Shown here: one piece after another, positions 1 to 8,511 of the stretch | Position numbering within the stretch: the first letter of the stretch is position 1 | Layout: every line of letters begins with the position of its first letter | Assembly: GCA_030668485.1 (NCBI GenBank) | Contig: DAOUTW010000033.1 | Span: 1-47,737 of the forward strand | DNA from: Candidatus Zixiibacteriota bacterium | GTDB taxonomy: Bacteria > Zixibacteria > MSB-5A5 > GN15 > JAAZOE01 | Direction: 5' to 3' | DNA: 47,737 nucleotides | Notes under the pieces: generated by a model | The model's input: the letters and a program-made list of their open reading frames with translations, nothing else | Databases searched by the model: none | Told to the model about the DNA's origin: nothing | Program-made: the position numbers and the translations under genes

Positions 1-578
1 CAAGTCTGATAGATGCCTAATAAGTAACCCAAAAACAGGTGTTTTTCAACAAGCCCCTTGGTCCGGGATGGATTGCCGATCTCTAATCGCGGTTTGCAAA
101 CCCAACTTTAGATCATCCTCGCATTAGCCCCAAAAGTGCCCTGCCCGCAAAATCAACATAGAATCGCTGTTAATCCCTAGGCCGCCATATTATGTGAACA
201 TGAACGCGAAAGGTATATATATGAAACAAATCACCCAGAGAACCAGTCCAAATATGATCCCAAATGAGGACAAACCCGGCAAACATGCAAAAATGACGAA
301 ACAAAGCCAAGTTATCGTTGAACGGCAACGATTTACTGTTTTTGCCTATCCCAATCTAAGCCATTTTAAGCCAATTTTAAGCCATTTTAGAGCACAAAAG
401 GGGTCAAAAAGGGGTACAAAATGGCTTTTCATGATTAGCGTTTCGTGATTGCCGTGCATTTACATGAATTGACATACAAGGGAGGTTTCGATTTACGTGA
501 TTGCATCCATCCGCGCGACAGCCATAAAGGGGCTGCTGCCCCCTGCCTGCGCGACAGCCAAAGCCCGGCCCCTGCCGG
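1..578. other. Non-coding flank without a supported gene
   Basis: No open frame here has a convincing ribosome binding site or recognisable protein. The stretch contains three near-identical units of the type TAAGCCATTT/TAAGCCAATTT at 357-387, a doubled AAAAGGGGT motif around 397-416, and a GCGCGACAGCC motif repeated near 514 and 549. It lies beyond the 3' end of the minus-strand methyltransferase operon. I see no terminator-grade hairpin with a T-tract and no tRNA-like fold. Confidence 0.6.
357..387. repeat. Short tandem direct repeat (three ~10-bp units)
   Basis: Units TAAGCCATTT (357-366), TAAGCCAATTT (367-377) and TAAGCCATTT (378-387) follow one another without spacers. Function unknown; it may be slippage-generated sequence or an array of protein-binding sites. 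Confidence 0.6.
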
Positions 579-1475
579 TTACTGCCCCATTGGAATGGAA
601 TCTATCATCTGTCGAATGGCGCTGATATGCTCCGGTGTCGTTCCACAGCATCCGCCGATGATGGAGACTCCGACGTCAACCAATTCACGCGCCCTGGTCG
701 CCATCATCTGGGGAGTTTCCATATAAACCGGTTCGCCATCAACTATTTCCGGAAGGCCGGCATTGGATTGGATAATAATCGGCACCTTACTGTGAGTTTT
801 AAATTCGCGGGCAATTTTTGTCATCATTTCGATACCATGTCCGCAATTGGACCCTATAATATTGGCTCCCGCTTTATGCAATTCCTCAGCCGCCTTTTCG
901 ATTGTAACGCCCATAATGGTAAAAAACCCTTTTGGTGTCCGGTCGAATGTCATGGTCGCCATAATCGGAATCGTCCCCGAAACCGTCCGGGTAGCTTTCA
1001 CATTCAATACCGCCTCGCTGATGTCGGTCATGGTTTCGATACATATAATATCGACCCCGGCGTCGATAAGGGCCCGAACCTGCCTCAAGGCGCTTTCATA
1101 AATCTGTTCGGGGGCGGTATCGCCATAGGGGATAAGTATCCTGCTGCTGGGTCCTACGGAACCGGAAACATAAGCCTTGTCGCCGACCACGCCGCGTACT
1201 ACTTCGACCGCCCGACGGTTGATTTCTTCAGTCTTGTGATCCAGCGAATATCGCTGAAGTTTCAGAGGTGAACCGCCGAATGTGTTAGTCTGGATAATTT
1301 CGGCTCCTGCCGTCAAATAGGCCGTTGCGATTTCCTCCAGCACTTCGGGCCGGGATAGATTGAAAGTCTCGGGGCATTCATTGGGTTTAAGGCCGTTCTT
1401 AAAAAGCATGGTTCCCATAGCGCCATCGGCCAAAATTATATCTCCGCACCTCAGGCGGCTTAATAAGTTTTCCAT
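579..1475 (-). CDS. Homocysteine S-methyltransferase (MetH N-terminal / BHMT-like domain)
   Basis: 298 residues covering essentially one homocysteine S-methyltransferase TIM barrel. The zinc-binding thiolates expected of the family are visible: Cys211 in GSNCG and the Cys276-Cys277 pair in GGCCGTTP near the C-terminus. The N-terminal ADGAMGTML motif is also typical. There is no pterin, cobalamin or activation domain, so the protein equals the first module of MetH as a separate polypeptide. It should transfer a methyl group to homocysteine, giving methionine in the cytoplasm. The ATG at 1475 follows the TGA of the corrinoid protein gene by one base, with a GGGG-type ribosome site inside that gene, so the two are probably translationally coupled. 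From context the methyl donor is the adjacent methyl-corrinoid protein; that link is inferred. Confidence 0.93.
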   Translation of the reverse strand: MENLLSRLRCGDIILADGAMGTMLFKNGLKPNECPETFNLSRPEVLEEIATAYLTAGAEIIQTNTFGGSPLKLQRYSLDHKTEEINRRAVEVVRGVVGDKAYVSGSVGPSSRILIPYGDTAPEQIYESALRQVRALIDAGVDIICIETMTDISEAVLNVKATRTVSGTIPIMATMTFDRTPKGFFTIMGVTIEKAAEELHKAGANIIGSNCGHGIEMMTKIAREFKTHSKVPIIIQSNAGLPEIVDGEPVYMETPQMMATRARELVDVGVSIIGGCCGTTPEHISAIRQMIDSIPMGQ

Positions 1476-1476
1476 A

Positions 1477-2115
1477 TCAGGCCCCAGTTATAAGTTTATC
1501 GACGCAGTCAATGGCATTGATACCGTCGAAGCTATAAGCACTGGCCCCGATGTCCCTGGCATATTGTTCGGTCACCGGAGCGCCACCGATAACCACACTA
1601 ATATTATCGGCCAGCCCTCGCTGTTTTACCAGGTCGACGACCTGTTGCATAATCGGCATGGTAGTCGTCAACAGCGCCGACAATCCGATCACATTAGCGT
1701 TTTCAGCGACGGCGGTGTCTACGAATTTGGCCGGGGAGACGTCGTTGCCCAGGTCGATAACTTCAAAACCTGCCCCTTTCAACATGATACCGACCAAGTT
1801 CTTCCCGATATCGTGCAAATCTCCCTGAACCGTCCCGATCACAACCTTACCGCGAATCGGAATATTCTCTTTGATCATCAGCGGTTTTAGAAGGTCCATT
1901 CCGGCGTACATTGCACGAGCCGCCATGAGAACATCGGGAAGAAATATATCGTGCGCTTTGAATTTATTGCCGACGACCGTCATTCCGGCAATCAGGCCGT
2001 CGTCCAGAATTTGCTGAGTCGGGATTTTCTCATCGATCGCCCTCCCGGTGAATTTGGCTGTCTTTTCATCATCGCCCTGTTGCAAACTCTCAGAAATCTG
2101 TTTTAGCAAATCCAT
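1477..2115 (-). CDS. Corrinoid (cobalamin-binding) methyltransferase protein, MtbC/MttC/MetH B12-module family
   Basis: 212 residues with the usual two parts: a helical cap (about 1-85) and a Rossmann-like B12 domain. The cobalt-ligand motif is seen as GDLHDIGKN with His101 in the DxHxxG position, followed by the conserved Ser146 (GLSALL) and the GG of VIGGAP near 177. Length fits stand-alone corrinoid proteins of the methylamine and methanol systems. It should carry the methyl group between the MttB-like enzyme and the homocysteine methyltransferase on either side in the operon. The ATG at 2115 has a GGGGAG ribosome site. Family assignment is firm; the substrate pathway is inferred from neighbours. 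Confidence 0.95.
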   Translation of the reverse strand: MDLLKQISESLQQGDDEKTAKFTGRAIDEKIPTQQILDDGLIAGMTVVGNKFKAHDIFLPDVLMAARAMYAGMDLLKPLMIKENIPIRGKVVIGTVQGDLHDIGKNLVGIMLKGAGFEVIDLGNDVSPAKFVDTAVAENANVIGLSALLTTTMPIMQQVVDLVKQRGLADNISVVIGGAPVTEQYARDIGASAYSFDGINAIDCVDKLITGA

Positions 2116-2142
2116 ATTTATATTCTCCCCTCAATAATGGGC

Positions 2143-2856
2143 TTAATCCATTTCCAGCGCGCTGATCCGGTCACGGCAGGTGTGCGATTTACATTCGGCG
2201 CAGCACGGAAAAGAATCATCATATATATGAATATTCCGGGGACCAGCCAGTAGCACACCCGATATCGATTTGAGTGGCTCCATCAGAAAACTGTCCCGAA
2301 GTGTGATCCCGATTTTTTCCGGTCGGAGAAATTCGAACAATTTCTTCTGGGCACTGACATGCCAGCCGCAATATCCAGGGCTATAGGCCATGACTACCGC
2401 TTCGGAATCGATCCTACCGTGACGAATAAGATCTTCCTTTACGCTGTTTTCCAGGAAATGTGAGATCAAGTCGGTGCCGTTGGAAGCCGCCGAATCGAGG
2501 AGGCTGCCGAGTGCAAATTCCCCTTCGGCAAAAAGCTCCTTGATCTTGTGGCCGATAGCCGGTCCGATGGTAGCGGCAAACATGGCCATGAATCGGGATT
2601 TCTGGAATACGTTTTCTATCGGATTCGGATTGTTGTTAAGACCGATTCCCTGAAAAATCGATTCAAATTCCTCATGCTCGATTCGCGCCGCTATAGCCTT
2701 TGGCGCCGCCAGATCGGTAAAAAGCTGCAAAGCTTTTTTGGCTGAATTTATGACCCGGGACTGAATCTCGGCTCCGGGCGGAATGCCCTGGAGTTGTAAA
2801 ACGGCATCAAGCGAAGGAACGATGTCGGATACTGATAGGTTTGTCAGTGTACTCAT
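2143..2856 (-). CDS. Stand-alone methionine synthase activation-domain-like protein
   Basis: 237 residues. The C-terminal half contains the signature of the B12-dependent methionine synthase activation domain: YSPGYCGW, then LFEFLRPEKIGITL and SFLMEPLKSISG, resembling the S-adenosylmethionine-binding RxSPGYxxxxD/E and S.SG stretches of MetH. In MetH this domain binds SAM and reductively remethylates inactive cob(II)alamin. Here it is separate and ends in an unusual Cys-rich tail (CCAECKSHTCRDR), which could bind a metal or a redox partner. Its ATG overlaps the stop of the MttB-like gene as ATGA (2853-2856), so the genes are translationally coupled. The likely job is reactivating the neighbouring corrinoid protein in place of an ATP-dependent RamA/RACo protein; this is inference. 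Confidence 0.82.
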   Translation of the reverse strand: MSTLTNLSVSDIVPSLDAVLQLQGIPPGAEIQSRVINSAKKALQLFTDLAAPKAIAARIEHEEFESIFQGIGLNNNPNPIENVFQKSRFMAMFAATIGPAIGHKIKELFAEGEFALGSLLDSAASNGTDLISHFLENSVKEDLIRHGRIDSEAVVMAYSPGYCGWHVSAQKKLFEFLRPEKIGITLRDSFLMEPLKSISGVLLAGPRNIHIYDDSFPCCAECKSHTCRDRISALEMD

Positions 2857-4319
2857 AGTTTTTGACCCGGTAATTCTCTCATTTTGTGCCTGCGAGCTTC
2901 ACCCCTCATTAATCTCGTCAGGGTTTGTTTTGCATTATCATCGGTTTCGGAAGGTCGATATGCCTCCAAAAGCCGACGGACTTCTTTGTGGGCGCGTTCG
3001 CCCAGGGTCAGGGCACCTTCCTCCTGCCAACGGGAACGATTGGCCCGGTCGATAACCTGACTGGGGAAATAGTGTTCCTCTTTCAAGTACTTACGTGTAT
3101 GTTTTGAAATCAGCAGGTGTTTGTCTCTTAAAAGCTCCTCGAAATGCGGCAGGGAGGGGAAATCCTCCTTCGGCTCGATACCTTTTATCATCCGTTTGGT
3201 CATGCCGCAGATTTCATTATCAAGTACCAGTTTTTCGAGGCTGAAACAGCTTTCGAAATCAAGCATACCCGGTCCCGAAATGTTATTTATCCCGGACAGT
3301 GCCGCCAGAGTAGCTCCCATTGCAGTTTCAAATCCAGCCTGGGCATCGAGAAGTTTGGCATCGCTCAATCCGATATAAGCCTGAGTCGGGATGTTTAAAT
3401 ATTTCCCAATCTCATTATAAGCGCAATCGATCATCTCGGTCTCCACCGCGCCCATCGGGGTCGTTTCGTACCTGATATCGAATGCCGCCGGAGATCCCCC
3501 ATAAAGTATCGGCGCCCCCGGTTTGGCGAACTGGCTTATAACAATACCACTCAAAGTTTCGGCGGTGTGTTGCACCAGGGTCCCGGTCAGCGTGATAGGG
3601 GCCATAAACCCGGACAGCGGCATCGCCACGAATTCCACCGGGATCATATGTTGGGCGCAATCGATGACGTTTTGAGAGGTAACGCTGCTCCATTTCAAGG
3701 GAGAGGTCGGACAGCAGGAAAAAACAGTCAGGGGTTTCGCTGCCAGTTCCTTTTCGCTGCCGCGGACCGCCAGTTGAAGGTCTTTCATAATACCGAAAGC
3801 CTCAATGGTAAATGCTCCGGTTACTACCGGTTTGGTGCCATGAAGCAGACTCAGATAAAGGCGATAACTGTCCGAAATCATTTCGGGAACATCCGATGGA
3901 ATCATCGCTGTGCTCTGTGAGGCGATATGTGGCATCTGCTCGACAATCCTGACATGTTTGATATAATCGGCGGTTGTCGGTCGACTCATCTCTCCGGTAG
4001 CATGATCGAGGATATTCAGGGCGGTCGAACCGGGAGTGAAATTAACATTATATCCCGCCATATCGACCGCTTCCTTGCCCAGGGTGTCGTAGAGCTTGAA
4101 CGATGCGGGAACCGATTTCAAGGCTTTGTCGATCAAATCTGATGTAAACCGGATTGTTTCCCCGTCGTCTCCAACAATGGCGCCGTTGTCGGACAACATC
4201 GATACGATACCTGGGTTGTGAATGGTAACTCCGAGTTTTTGGAGGATATCGCGCGCCTCGCCTAATATCTGCTCAATTAGATCATTTTCCAAAAACCTGA
4301 CCTGTGGTCTCATCATCAT
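2853..4319 (-). CDS. MttB-family (trimethylamine/betaine-type) methyltransferase, non-pyrrolysine
   Basis: About 488 residues related along the whole length to trimethylamine methyltransferase MttB. No in-frame TAG is present, so this belongs to the branch without pyrrolysine. Members of that branch demethylate quaternary amines such as glycine betaine, carnitine or proline betaine, or have unknown substrates. Recognisable stretches include NFTPGSTALNILD, GGSPAAFDIRY and the AQAGFETAMGATLAALSGIN region. The frame stays open to a TTG at 4343, but an AAAGG ribosome site lies just before three consecutive ATGs (4319, 4316, 4313), so I start at 4319. It is the first gene of the operon and should methylate the corrinoid protein two genes downstream. 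The substrate cannot be read from sequence. Confidence 0.92.
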   Translation of the reverse strand: MMMRPQVRFLENDLIEQILGEARDILQKLGVTIHNPGIVSMLSDNGAIVGDDGETIRFTSDLIDKALKSVPASFKLYDTLGKEAVDMAGYNVNFTPGSTALNILDHATGEMSRPTTADYIKHVRIVEQMPHIASQSTAMIPSDVPEMISDSYRLYLSLLHGTKPVVTGAFTIEAFGIMKDLQLAVRGSEKELAAKPLTVFSCCPTSPLKWSSVTSQNVIDCAQHMIPVEFVAMPLSGFMAPITLTGTLVQHTAETLSGIVISQFAKPGAPILYGGSPAAFDIRYETTPMGAVETEMIDCAYNEIGKYLNIPTQAYIGLSDAKLLDAQAGFETAMGATLAALSGINNISGPGMLDFESCFSLEKLVLDNEICGMTKRMIKGIEPKEDFPSLPHFEELLRDKHLLISKHTRKYLKEEHYFPSQVIDRANRSRWQEEGALTLGERAHKEVRRLLEAYRPSETDDNAKQTLTRLMRGEARRHKMRELPGQKL

Positions 4320-4382
4320 GGTCCTTTCATACATGTATCCCAAAATGCCGCTTCATGACCTAATATAGATTGTATAAGGTCG

Positions 4383-4411
4383 AATATGAAAAGGATTAAC
4401 CAAAAAGTCAA
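4383..4411 (-). promoter_or_regulatory. Candidate sigma-70-type promoter of the corrinoid methyltransferase operon
   Basis: Reading the minus strand, TTGACT (4411-4406), a 17-base spacer and CATATT (4388-4383) lie about 65 bases upstream of the MttB-like start. The match is 5/6 at -35 and 4/6 at -10. It sits immediately downstream of the terminator hairpin of the preceding gene. Confidence 0.5.
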
Positions 4412-4430
4412 CCGCTGGCGCAGAAAAGAT

Positions 4431-4455
4431 AAAGGCCGCGAAAATCGCGGCCTTT
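4431..4455 (-). terminator. Intrinsic terminator of the DUF5916 gene
   Basis: A perfect 10-bp stem AAAGGCCGCG/CGCGGCCTTT with an AAAAT loop, about 35 bases after the stop codon at 4489. On the minus strand it is followed by ATCTTTTC. Confidence 0.8.
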
Positions 4456-4488
4456 GGCATCAGGAAGAGGATAGAGAAAAGAGACTGT

Positions 4489-6960
4489 TTAAATATTCCA
4501 CCAATAACTCGCCTTGACCAGCCAGACATTGCTGGAACCGGCCGAAAAGAGGCGGTCGAGATCGCGATTTAGATCAAGGTTATTAACCGAATCATCGCTC
4601 TCCGAACGCGATCTGGTCCAGACAAAGTAAAGAGTACTGCCGGGTAGATATTCCCAGCGGACGATCATGGACGAGTTGAGGGCCGAGTAATTTTGGTCGA
4701 GATCGCCGATATCCATCTGATCGCCATACTTGCCGCCTCCCAGGTAGGGACGCGAATTCTCGTAATCGAGCCCGGTAAGGTATCCCTGTCCCGATAATTG
4801 AAACGACAGGTTTTTGCGAATCATGATACTGGCTGAAAGGTGAAACGTCAAACGATCCTGACTCAGGTCGGCAAAGATCGGATTGTCGCCATGATCGTTC
4901 GATACCCAGCGTGTACTTCCGAAACTACGATAAACATTGGCCCCGATCGAGTATTCCATATTGCTCTGAGGGCGAAAATCGAGCCCGGTATAATGAGCCC
5001 ACCAAGTCCCGTTACGGCTGGAGCCGCTGCCGGGATTAAGGTTCAGGGAAACCATTTTGCGTTGATCGGTATTGAACGACGCCCACCATCCACGGCTATC
5101 TGGGTTTTTCCAATTCCCCCTTCCGCGAGTTTCCATATCGCCATATTCTTCATGGCTTTCATCGTAACCCCAGCCGAGGGTCCAGTTGTTGGTAAACTCC
5201 CAGTGGGTGTTATAATTCCAGCCTTTTTCAATGTTGGTGCCGTCGTAATTCCATCCCCAATAAGTATTGAGATTATGGTAGGTGTTTCGAAAGACGAACC
5301 AATCATCTTGTGTTTTATACTGTACCCACATAAAACTCCTGCGGGAATCGTTACGGCTGGTATATCCCAGCCGATTGATATGAAGATGAGGGTCTTTGAC
5401 CGTGGCGCCGATTGACCCTTGAATATGTTTACCAATCATCTTATCAATCGAGGCCGTCATTCCGAATCCGACATTCTCATTGTCGACCCGGCTGAAAACC
5501 GATTGTCCCCGAAAGGTGAAAGTGCTATTCGAATTATTTATCCGCCAGTCTATACCTCCGGTGGTGGCCGGGTCGCGCTGATCCTGACTGACATTGGTCA
5601 GAAGCACTCCGACACTGGAGTTGGAGAGAATATCCTGTTTGAGACGCATAACCGAATAGTCGGCGCCAGGTTCAACCATGCCTTCACCGGCGGGGTGAAA
5701 AGTCGTATCACGGACATCAAGATTTTCACCGGTGATCGGATCGACATTATAATTGATCTTGAACGGCACAAATTCGGCCGTTTCTTCTGCTGTGACGGCG
5801 TTCAGGAAACCGAAGGTGGTTCCGTTGGAAAGCTTTCCGGATAACTTGGCTGCGCCGAGAATGGTGGTCGCTTTGGGATAGTCGGTAAAGTAATGATCGC
5901 GATCATCCTTGACATCATTAGATGGCGAACGACCGATCCGTCGGGAATAGAAGAGCATAAATGGGGTGCTGTAATTTCCGGCTCCTTCAAGGAAGAAAGG
6001 CCGTTTCTCGGAAAAGTGAGTTTCAAAGGCCGACAAGTTGAGAACCGGTTCATCCAGTTCCACCTGCCCGAAATCGGGATTAATGGTGGCGTCAAGAGTT
6101 AAATTGGAGGAGAGCCCGTATTTGATGTCGAAACCGACGTTTTCCATGTCGTCGCGGCCGTCAGGATTGCTTTTGCTTTTCATTTCATTTTCGTAACTGC
6201 TGACAACATACGGCATGACTTCCAGATGTCGCGCCGGAACGATTCCGCTGATTCCGGTAAGATGCCCAAACTGAGAGACATGTCCTCCCTCGGTCGAAGG
6301 CGAAAAAGCCCACCAATCAGATTCAGCTTTACGACAGATATAGCGGGTGACATTGCATCCCCAGGTATGCATTTCCTTTTCTGTAAAACGGAGGCAATGA
6401 TATGGTATCCGTACTTCAGCCGACCAGCCCCACGGTTGAATTTTGGCCGCACCTTCCCAGACGCCGTCCCATTCAGAATCAAGTTCGGTGTCGTTATAAA
6501 TCCGAAAATCTCGCTGTACCCCGGAGGCATTGAGTTCGAAGCGATATCCGGTCTGATGATCATGATAGGGATCAAGACGAACCGTAACCATATCGGCTTG
6601 CGACCAGCGGTCGCGTCGAACCAGTTGCTGCTGGATTTTATCCGGCTCCGAATCATAGTTCCAAAAGGCGAAATAAACGGCATCATCATCGTAAGCAACT
6701 GCCACCAAGGTAGATTCGGAAGCGGCAATTCCCTCATCCGGCTCCATTTGCAGGAACTTGTCCGCGAAGTCGAATTTGTGTGAATTCCAGAGAGGATCAT
6801 CTAAGTTCCCATCAATTACCGGCGGATGAGGATTAATCCTCGTTGCGGTAATTTCCGGTGTTAGCTTTTCGGTAATTGGTTGATCATCGGCGTTGACGGC
6901 GCCGACAAACAGAAGGGTTGACAGAGTCAAAAACATCGGGAGTCCCCATCCGGGTCTCAT
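4489..6960 (-). CDS. DUF5916-type outer-membrane beta-barrel protein with N-terminal CBM9-like domain
   Basis: 823 residues. An N-terminal signal peptide (about 1-24, ending near VNADDQ) is followed by a family-9 carbohydrate-binding-like module (about 35-215; IDGNLDDPLW, VAVAYDDDAVYFAFW, YRFELNASGVQRD). The long remainder is rich in alternating aromatic and polar segments and ends in an aromatic residue pair plus Asn-Ile (WWNI). This is the arrangement of the DUF5916 family of predicted outer-membrane barrels, often near peptidases or polymer-degradation genes. Ligand unknown. The ATG at 6960 has a GGAG ribosome site. A 12-base perfect palindrome resembling a LacI-family operator lies upstream, which would fit nutrient-responsive control. 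The family call rests on recognition of motifs; function is inference. Confidence 0.8.
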   Translation of the reverse strand: MRPGWGLPMFLTLSTLLFVGAVNADDQPITEKLTPEITATRINPHPPVIDGNLDDPLWNSHKFDFADKFLQMEPDEGIAASESTLVAVAYDDDAVYFAFWNYDSEPDKIQQQLVRRDRWSQADMVTVRLDPYHDHQTGYRFELNASGVQRDFRIYNDTELDSEWDGVWEGAAKIQPWGWSAEVRIPYHCLRFTEKEMHTWGCNVTRYICRKAESDWWAFSPSTEGGHVSQFGHLTGISGIVPARHLEVMPYVVSSYENEMKSKSNPDGRDDMENVGFDIKYGLSSNLTLDATINPDFGQVELDEPVLNLSAFETHFSEKRPFFLEGAGNYSTPFMLFYSRRIGRSPSNDVKDDRDHYFTDYPKATTILGAAKLSGKLSNGTTFGFLNAVTAEETAEFVPFKINYNVDPITGENLDVRDTTFHPAGEGMVEPGADYSVMRLKQDILSNSSVGVLLTNVSQDQRDPATTGGIDWRINNSNSTFTFRGQSVFSRVDNENVGFGMTASIDKMIGKHIQGSIGATVKDPHLHINRLGYTSRNDSRRSFMWVQYKTQDDWFVFRNTYHNLNTYWGWNYDGTNIEKGWNYNTHWEFTNNWTLGWGYDESHEEYGDMETRGRGNWKNPDSRGWWASFNTDQRKMVSLNLNPGSGSSRNGTWWAHYTGLDFRPQSNMEYSIGANVYRSFGSTRWVSNDHGDNPIFADLSQDRLTFHLSASIMIRKNLSFQLSGQGYLTGLDYENSRPYLGGGKYGDQMDIGDLDQNYSALNSSMIVRWEYLPGSTLYFVWTRSRSESDDSVNNLDLNRDLDRLFSAGSSNVWLVKASYWWNI

Positions 6961-7206
6961 GGCATTTCTCCTTACGCTTACCGGCTTTAGTTTCCGGCAG
7001 GCCCTACAACCATTTCAACTCTATCATCTATGGGACGCAAACCAGCAGAGAAAGGTTGCCAGGTATTTAACTCAATGTCAATGATGCCACAAAATAGGAT
7101 TGGGAGGTTACGTGTAAGCGCTTACGTAATAATTATTTGACACAATTGGCGAGTCCGCCCTGTATTTTATTTTGAATGGTAGGCAAAACTGCCCGGATGA
7201 CGATAA
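6961..7206. other. Intergenic region upstream of the DUF5916 gene
   Basis: Contains the LacI-type palindrome described separately and, on the plus strand, a TTGACA at 7137 with no gene behind it. No other coding or RNA signal was seen. Confidence 0.5.
7114..7125. promoter_or_regulatory. LacI-family-type operator palindrome
   Basis: GTAAGCGCTTAC is a perfect 12-base palindrome, preceded by T to give TGTAAGCGCTTACG. This closely matches the TGTAAnCGnTTACA type bound by LacI/GalR regulators, including CcpA-like sites. It lies about 155 bases upstream of the DUF5916 start at 6960. No LacI-type regulator gene is present in the window. Confidence 0.5.
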
Positions 7207-8493
7207 TTATTTGTGAAATTCGGCCACCGCCGGAATGCCACCACGGTTGCAGGCCGCGCACACGAATCGAAAGTGTGAATACTGAGTTATGTCAACGATC
7301 CACCGTTGCGTCCCGTCTGATTGCGGAAAGATTCGGCGACAATTGACGGAGTTGTCAATAAGGACACAATAAGGGGATTTCTGAAAAATTGGCCCGTTGG
7401 CATGAATAATCAGCCTGTCCCGGTCTACGGTAATTTCCAGATTTACCGGAGACGATTCAATCTCACCCGAAACAGCAGCGCCGGCCTGGCTGGCCGAGAC
7501 AAACATCAACGGTACACCGAGGGAATCTCCCATAAGCAGCAGATCGGAGAGGAAGTTGTCGATATCAGCCACCAGGTTATCGTAGGAGTGGGCGGTGAAG
7601 CACAGTATCTGATCTGTATACTTGGCGGCCCTGAATATTTTCCCCCATTCCCGCCGGTTATTAGGAGCAATAGTCCGAAATATCCAGCGATGCATTCGCC
7701 CGATCTTCTGGTAATCCCGAAAATGCGGATGATACCCGGAATATGATCGTGGTGACCGCGACCAGTCATACTGATTCCTGAGTGGTTCATGATCGTTAGA
7801 GGCGCTCTTATTGGGGGGATAGGATGAAAAATCGTAAGGGATAATATTTTCCAGCCATCTTGAAAAATCGTTGTTTTCCCATACCCATCCGGCCCGGAAG
7901 GCGGTCGGAAAAAAGCCTCGATCAAGTAAAAGATAATTCAGAAATCTCTCGGCAATTTCAACATCGCTTCCATGGTAGTAATTCGTTCCGTCAAAGGTCG
8001 TCAATTGGTTCCACGACGATTTCCCATCGCCATTGGGGTCGGACCAGTCGGCATGATGATAATGCCAGGCGATTTCATCGCCATATTCCACGATCGATTC
8101 TCGATACTTGGCTAAGGCATCGTAAACGCAGAAATATCCTCCATTGGCGGCATGCCGGAAAACCTCATGCGACATAATAAACCAGGAAAAGCAAGGCAGG
8201 TTTCCGAATGAATCACGGTACTGGCGGCGCCATTTCAGTTCCATTATTTCCGCCACCCGGCGATTGGAACCATTCTTGTCGAAGCATGAGAAATTGAGGT
8301 TTTGATCATATTGCCACGGATCGGGACGGGCCGGCTCGGTATCGATGGCAAACACGATATAAACGGTTCCGGCTGAATCGGCCGATTCGGTTATGGCAGG
8401 AAAGATACACATGAACAAGACAGCCACAATGACTGCCTTCACAGATGATAGTGGAACTCTCCAACAAATCGATTTGATACCTATCGCGGACAT
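7207..8493 (-). CDS. Exported NodB-like polysaccharide deacetylase-family protein
   Basis: About 428 residues from the ATG at 8493, which has a GAGG ribosome site; an upstream TTG at 8508 lacks one. A hydrophobic segment near residues 18-37 looks like a signal peptide or anchor. The following region begins with FAIDTE (Asp51), the usual first motif of NodB-like deacetylases. It continues with WHYHHADW (His144, His146, His147) as metal-ligand candidates and FRAGWVWEND-like FRAGWVWENN (Arg200). The C-terminal part ends in a small beta-rich stretch. It should act on an extracytoplasmic glycan, but the histidine arrangement is not the textbook HxxxxH, so the substrate and activity are uncertain. 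It follows the PAD-dockerin gene by 18 bases and is probably cotranscribed with it. Confidence 0.75.
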   Translation of the reverse strand: MSAIGIKSICWRVPLSSVKAVIVAVLFMCIFPAITESADSAGTVYIVFAIDTEPARPDPWQYDQNLNFSCFDKNGSNRRVAEIMELKWRRQYRDSFGNLPCFSWFIMSHEVFRHAANGGYFCVYDALAKYRESIVEYGDEIAWHYHHADWSDPNGDGKSSWNQLTTFDGTNYYHGSDVEIAERFLNYLLLDRGFFPTAFRAGWVWENNDFSRWLENIIPYDFSSYPPNKSASNDHEPLRNQYDWSRSPRSYSGYHPHFRDYQKIGRMHRWIFRTIAPNNRREWGKIFRAAKYTDQILCFTAHSYDNLVADIDNFLSDLLLMGDSLGVPLMFVSASQAGAAVSGEIESSPVNLEITVDRDRLIIHANGPIFQKSPYCVLIDNSVNCRRIFPQSDGTQRWIVDITQYSHFRFVCAACNRGGIPAVAEFHK

Positions 8494-8511
8494 TTTCCTC
8501 AATTGCAAATT

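Noticed and set aside
61-130. Possible tRNA-like T-arm (GGTTTGCAAACCC)
   Set aside because: No acceptor stem or anticodon arm could be fitted around it; it is just a short inverted repeat.
194-726. Small plus-strand ORFs
   Set aside because: No ribosome site, low-complexity composition, overlap with repeats or with the antisense of the homocysteine methyltransferase gene, and no recognisable protein.
2853-4319. Pyrrolysine-containing MttB
   Set aside because: No in-frame TAG exists in the gene and the reading frame is uninterrupted, so it is the non-pyrrolysine branch.
7137-7165. Plus-strand TTGACA promoter-like motif
   Set aside because: No plus-strand gene or ORF follows; the motif points into the end of a minus-strand gene and the -10 match is poor.
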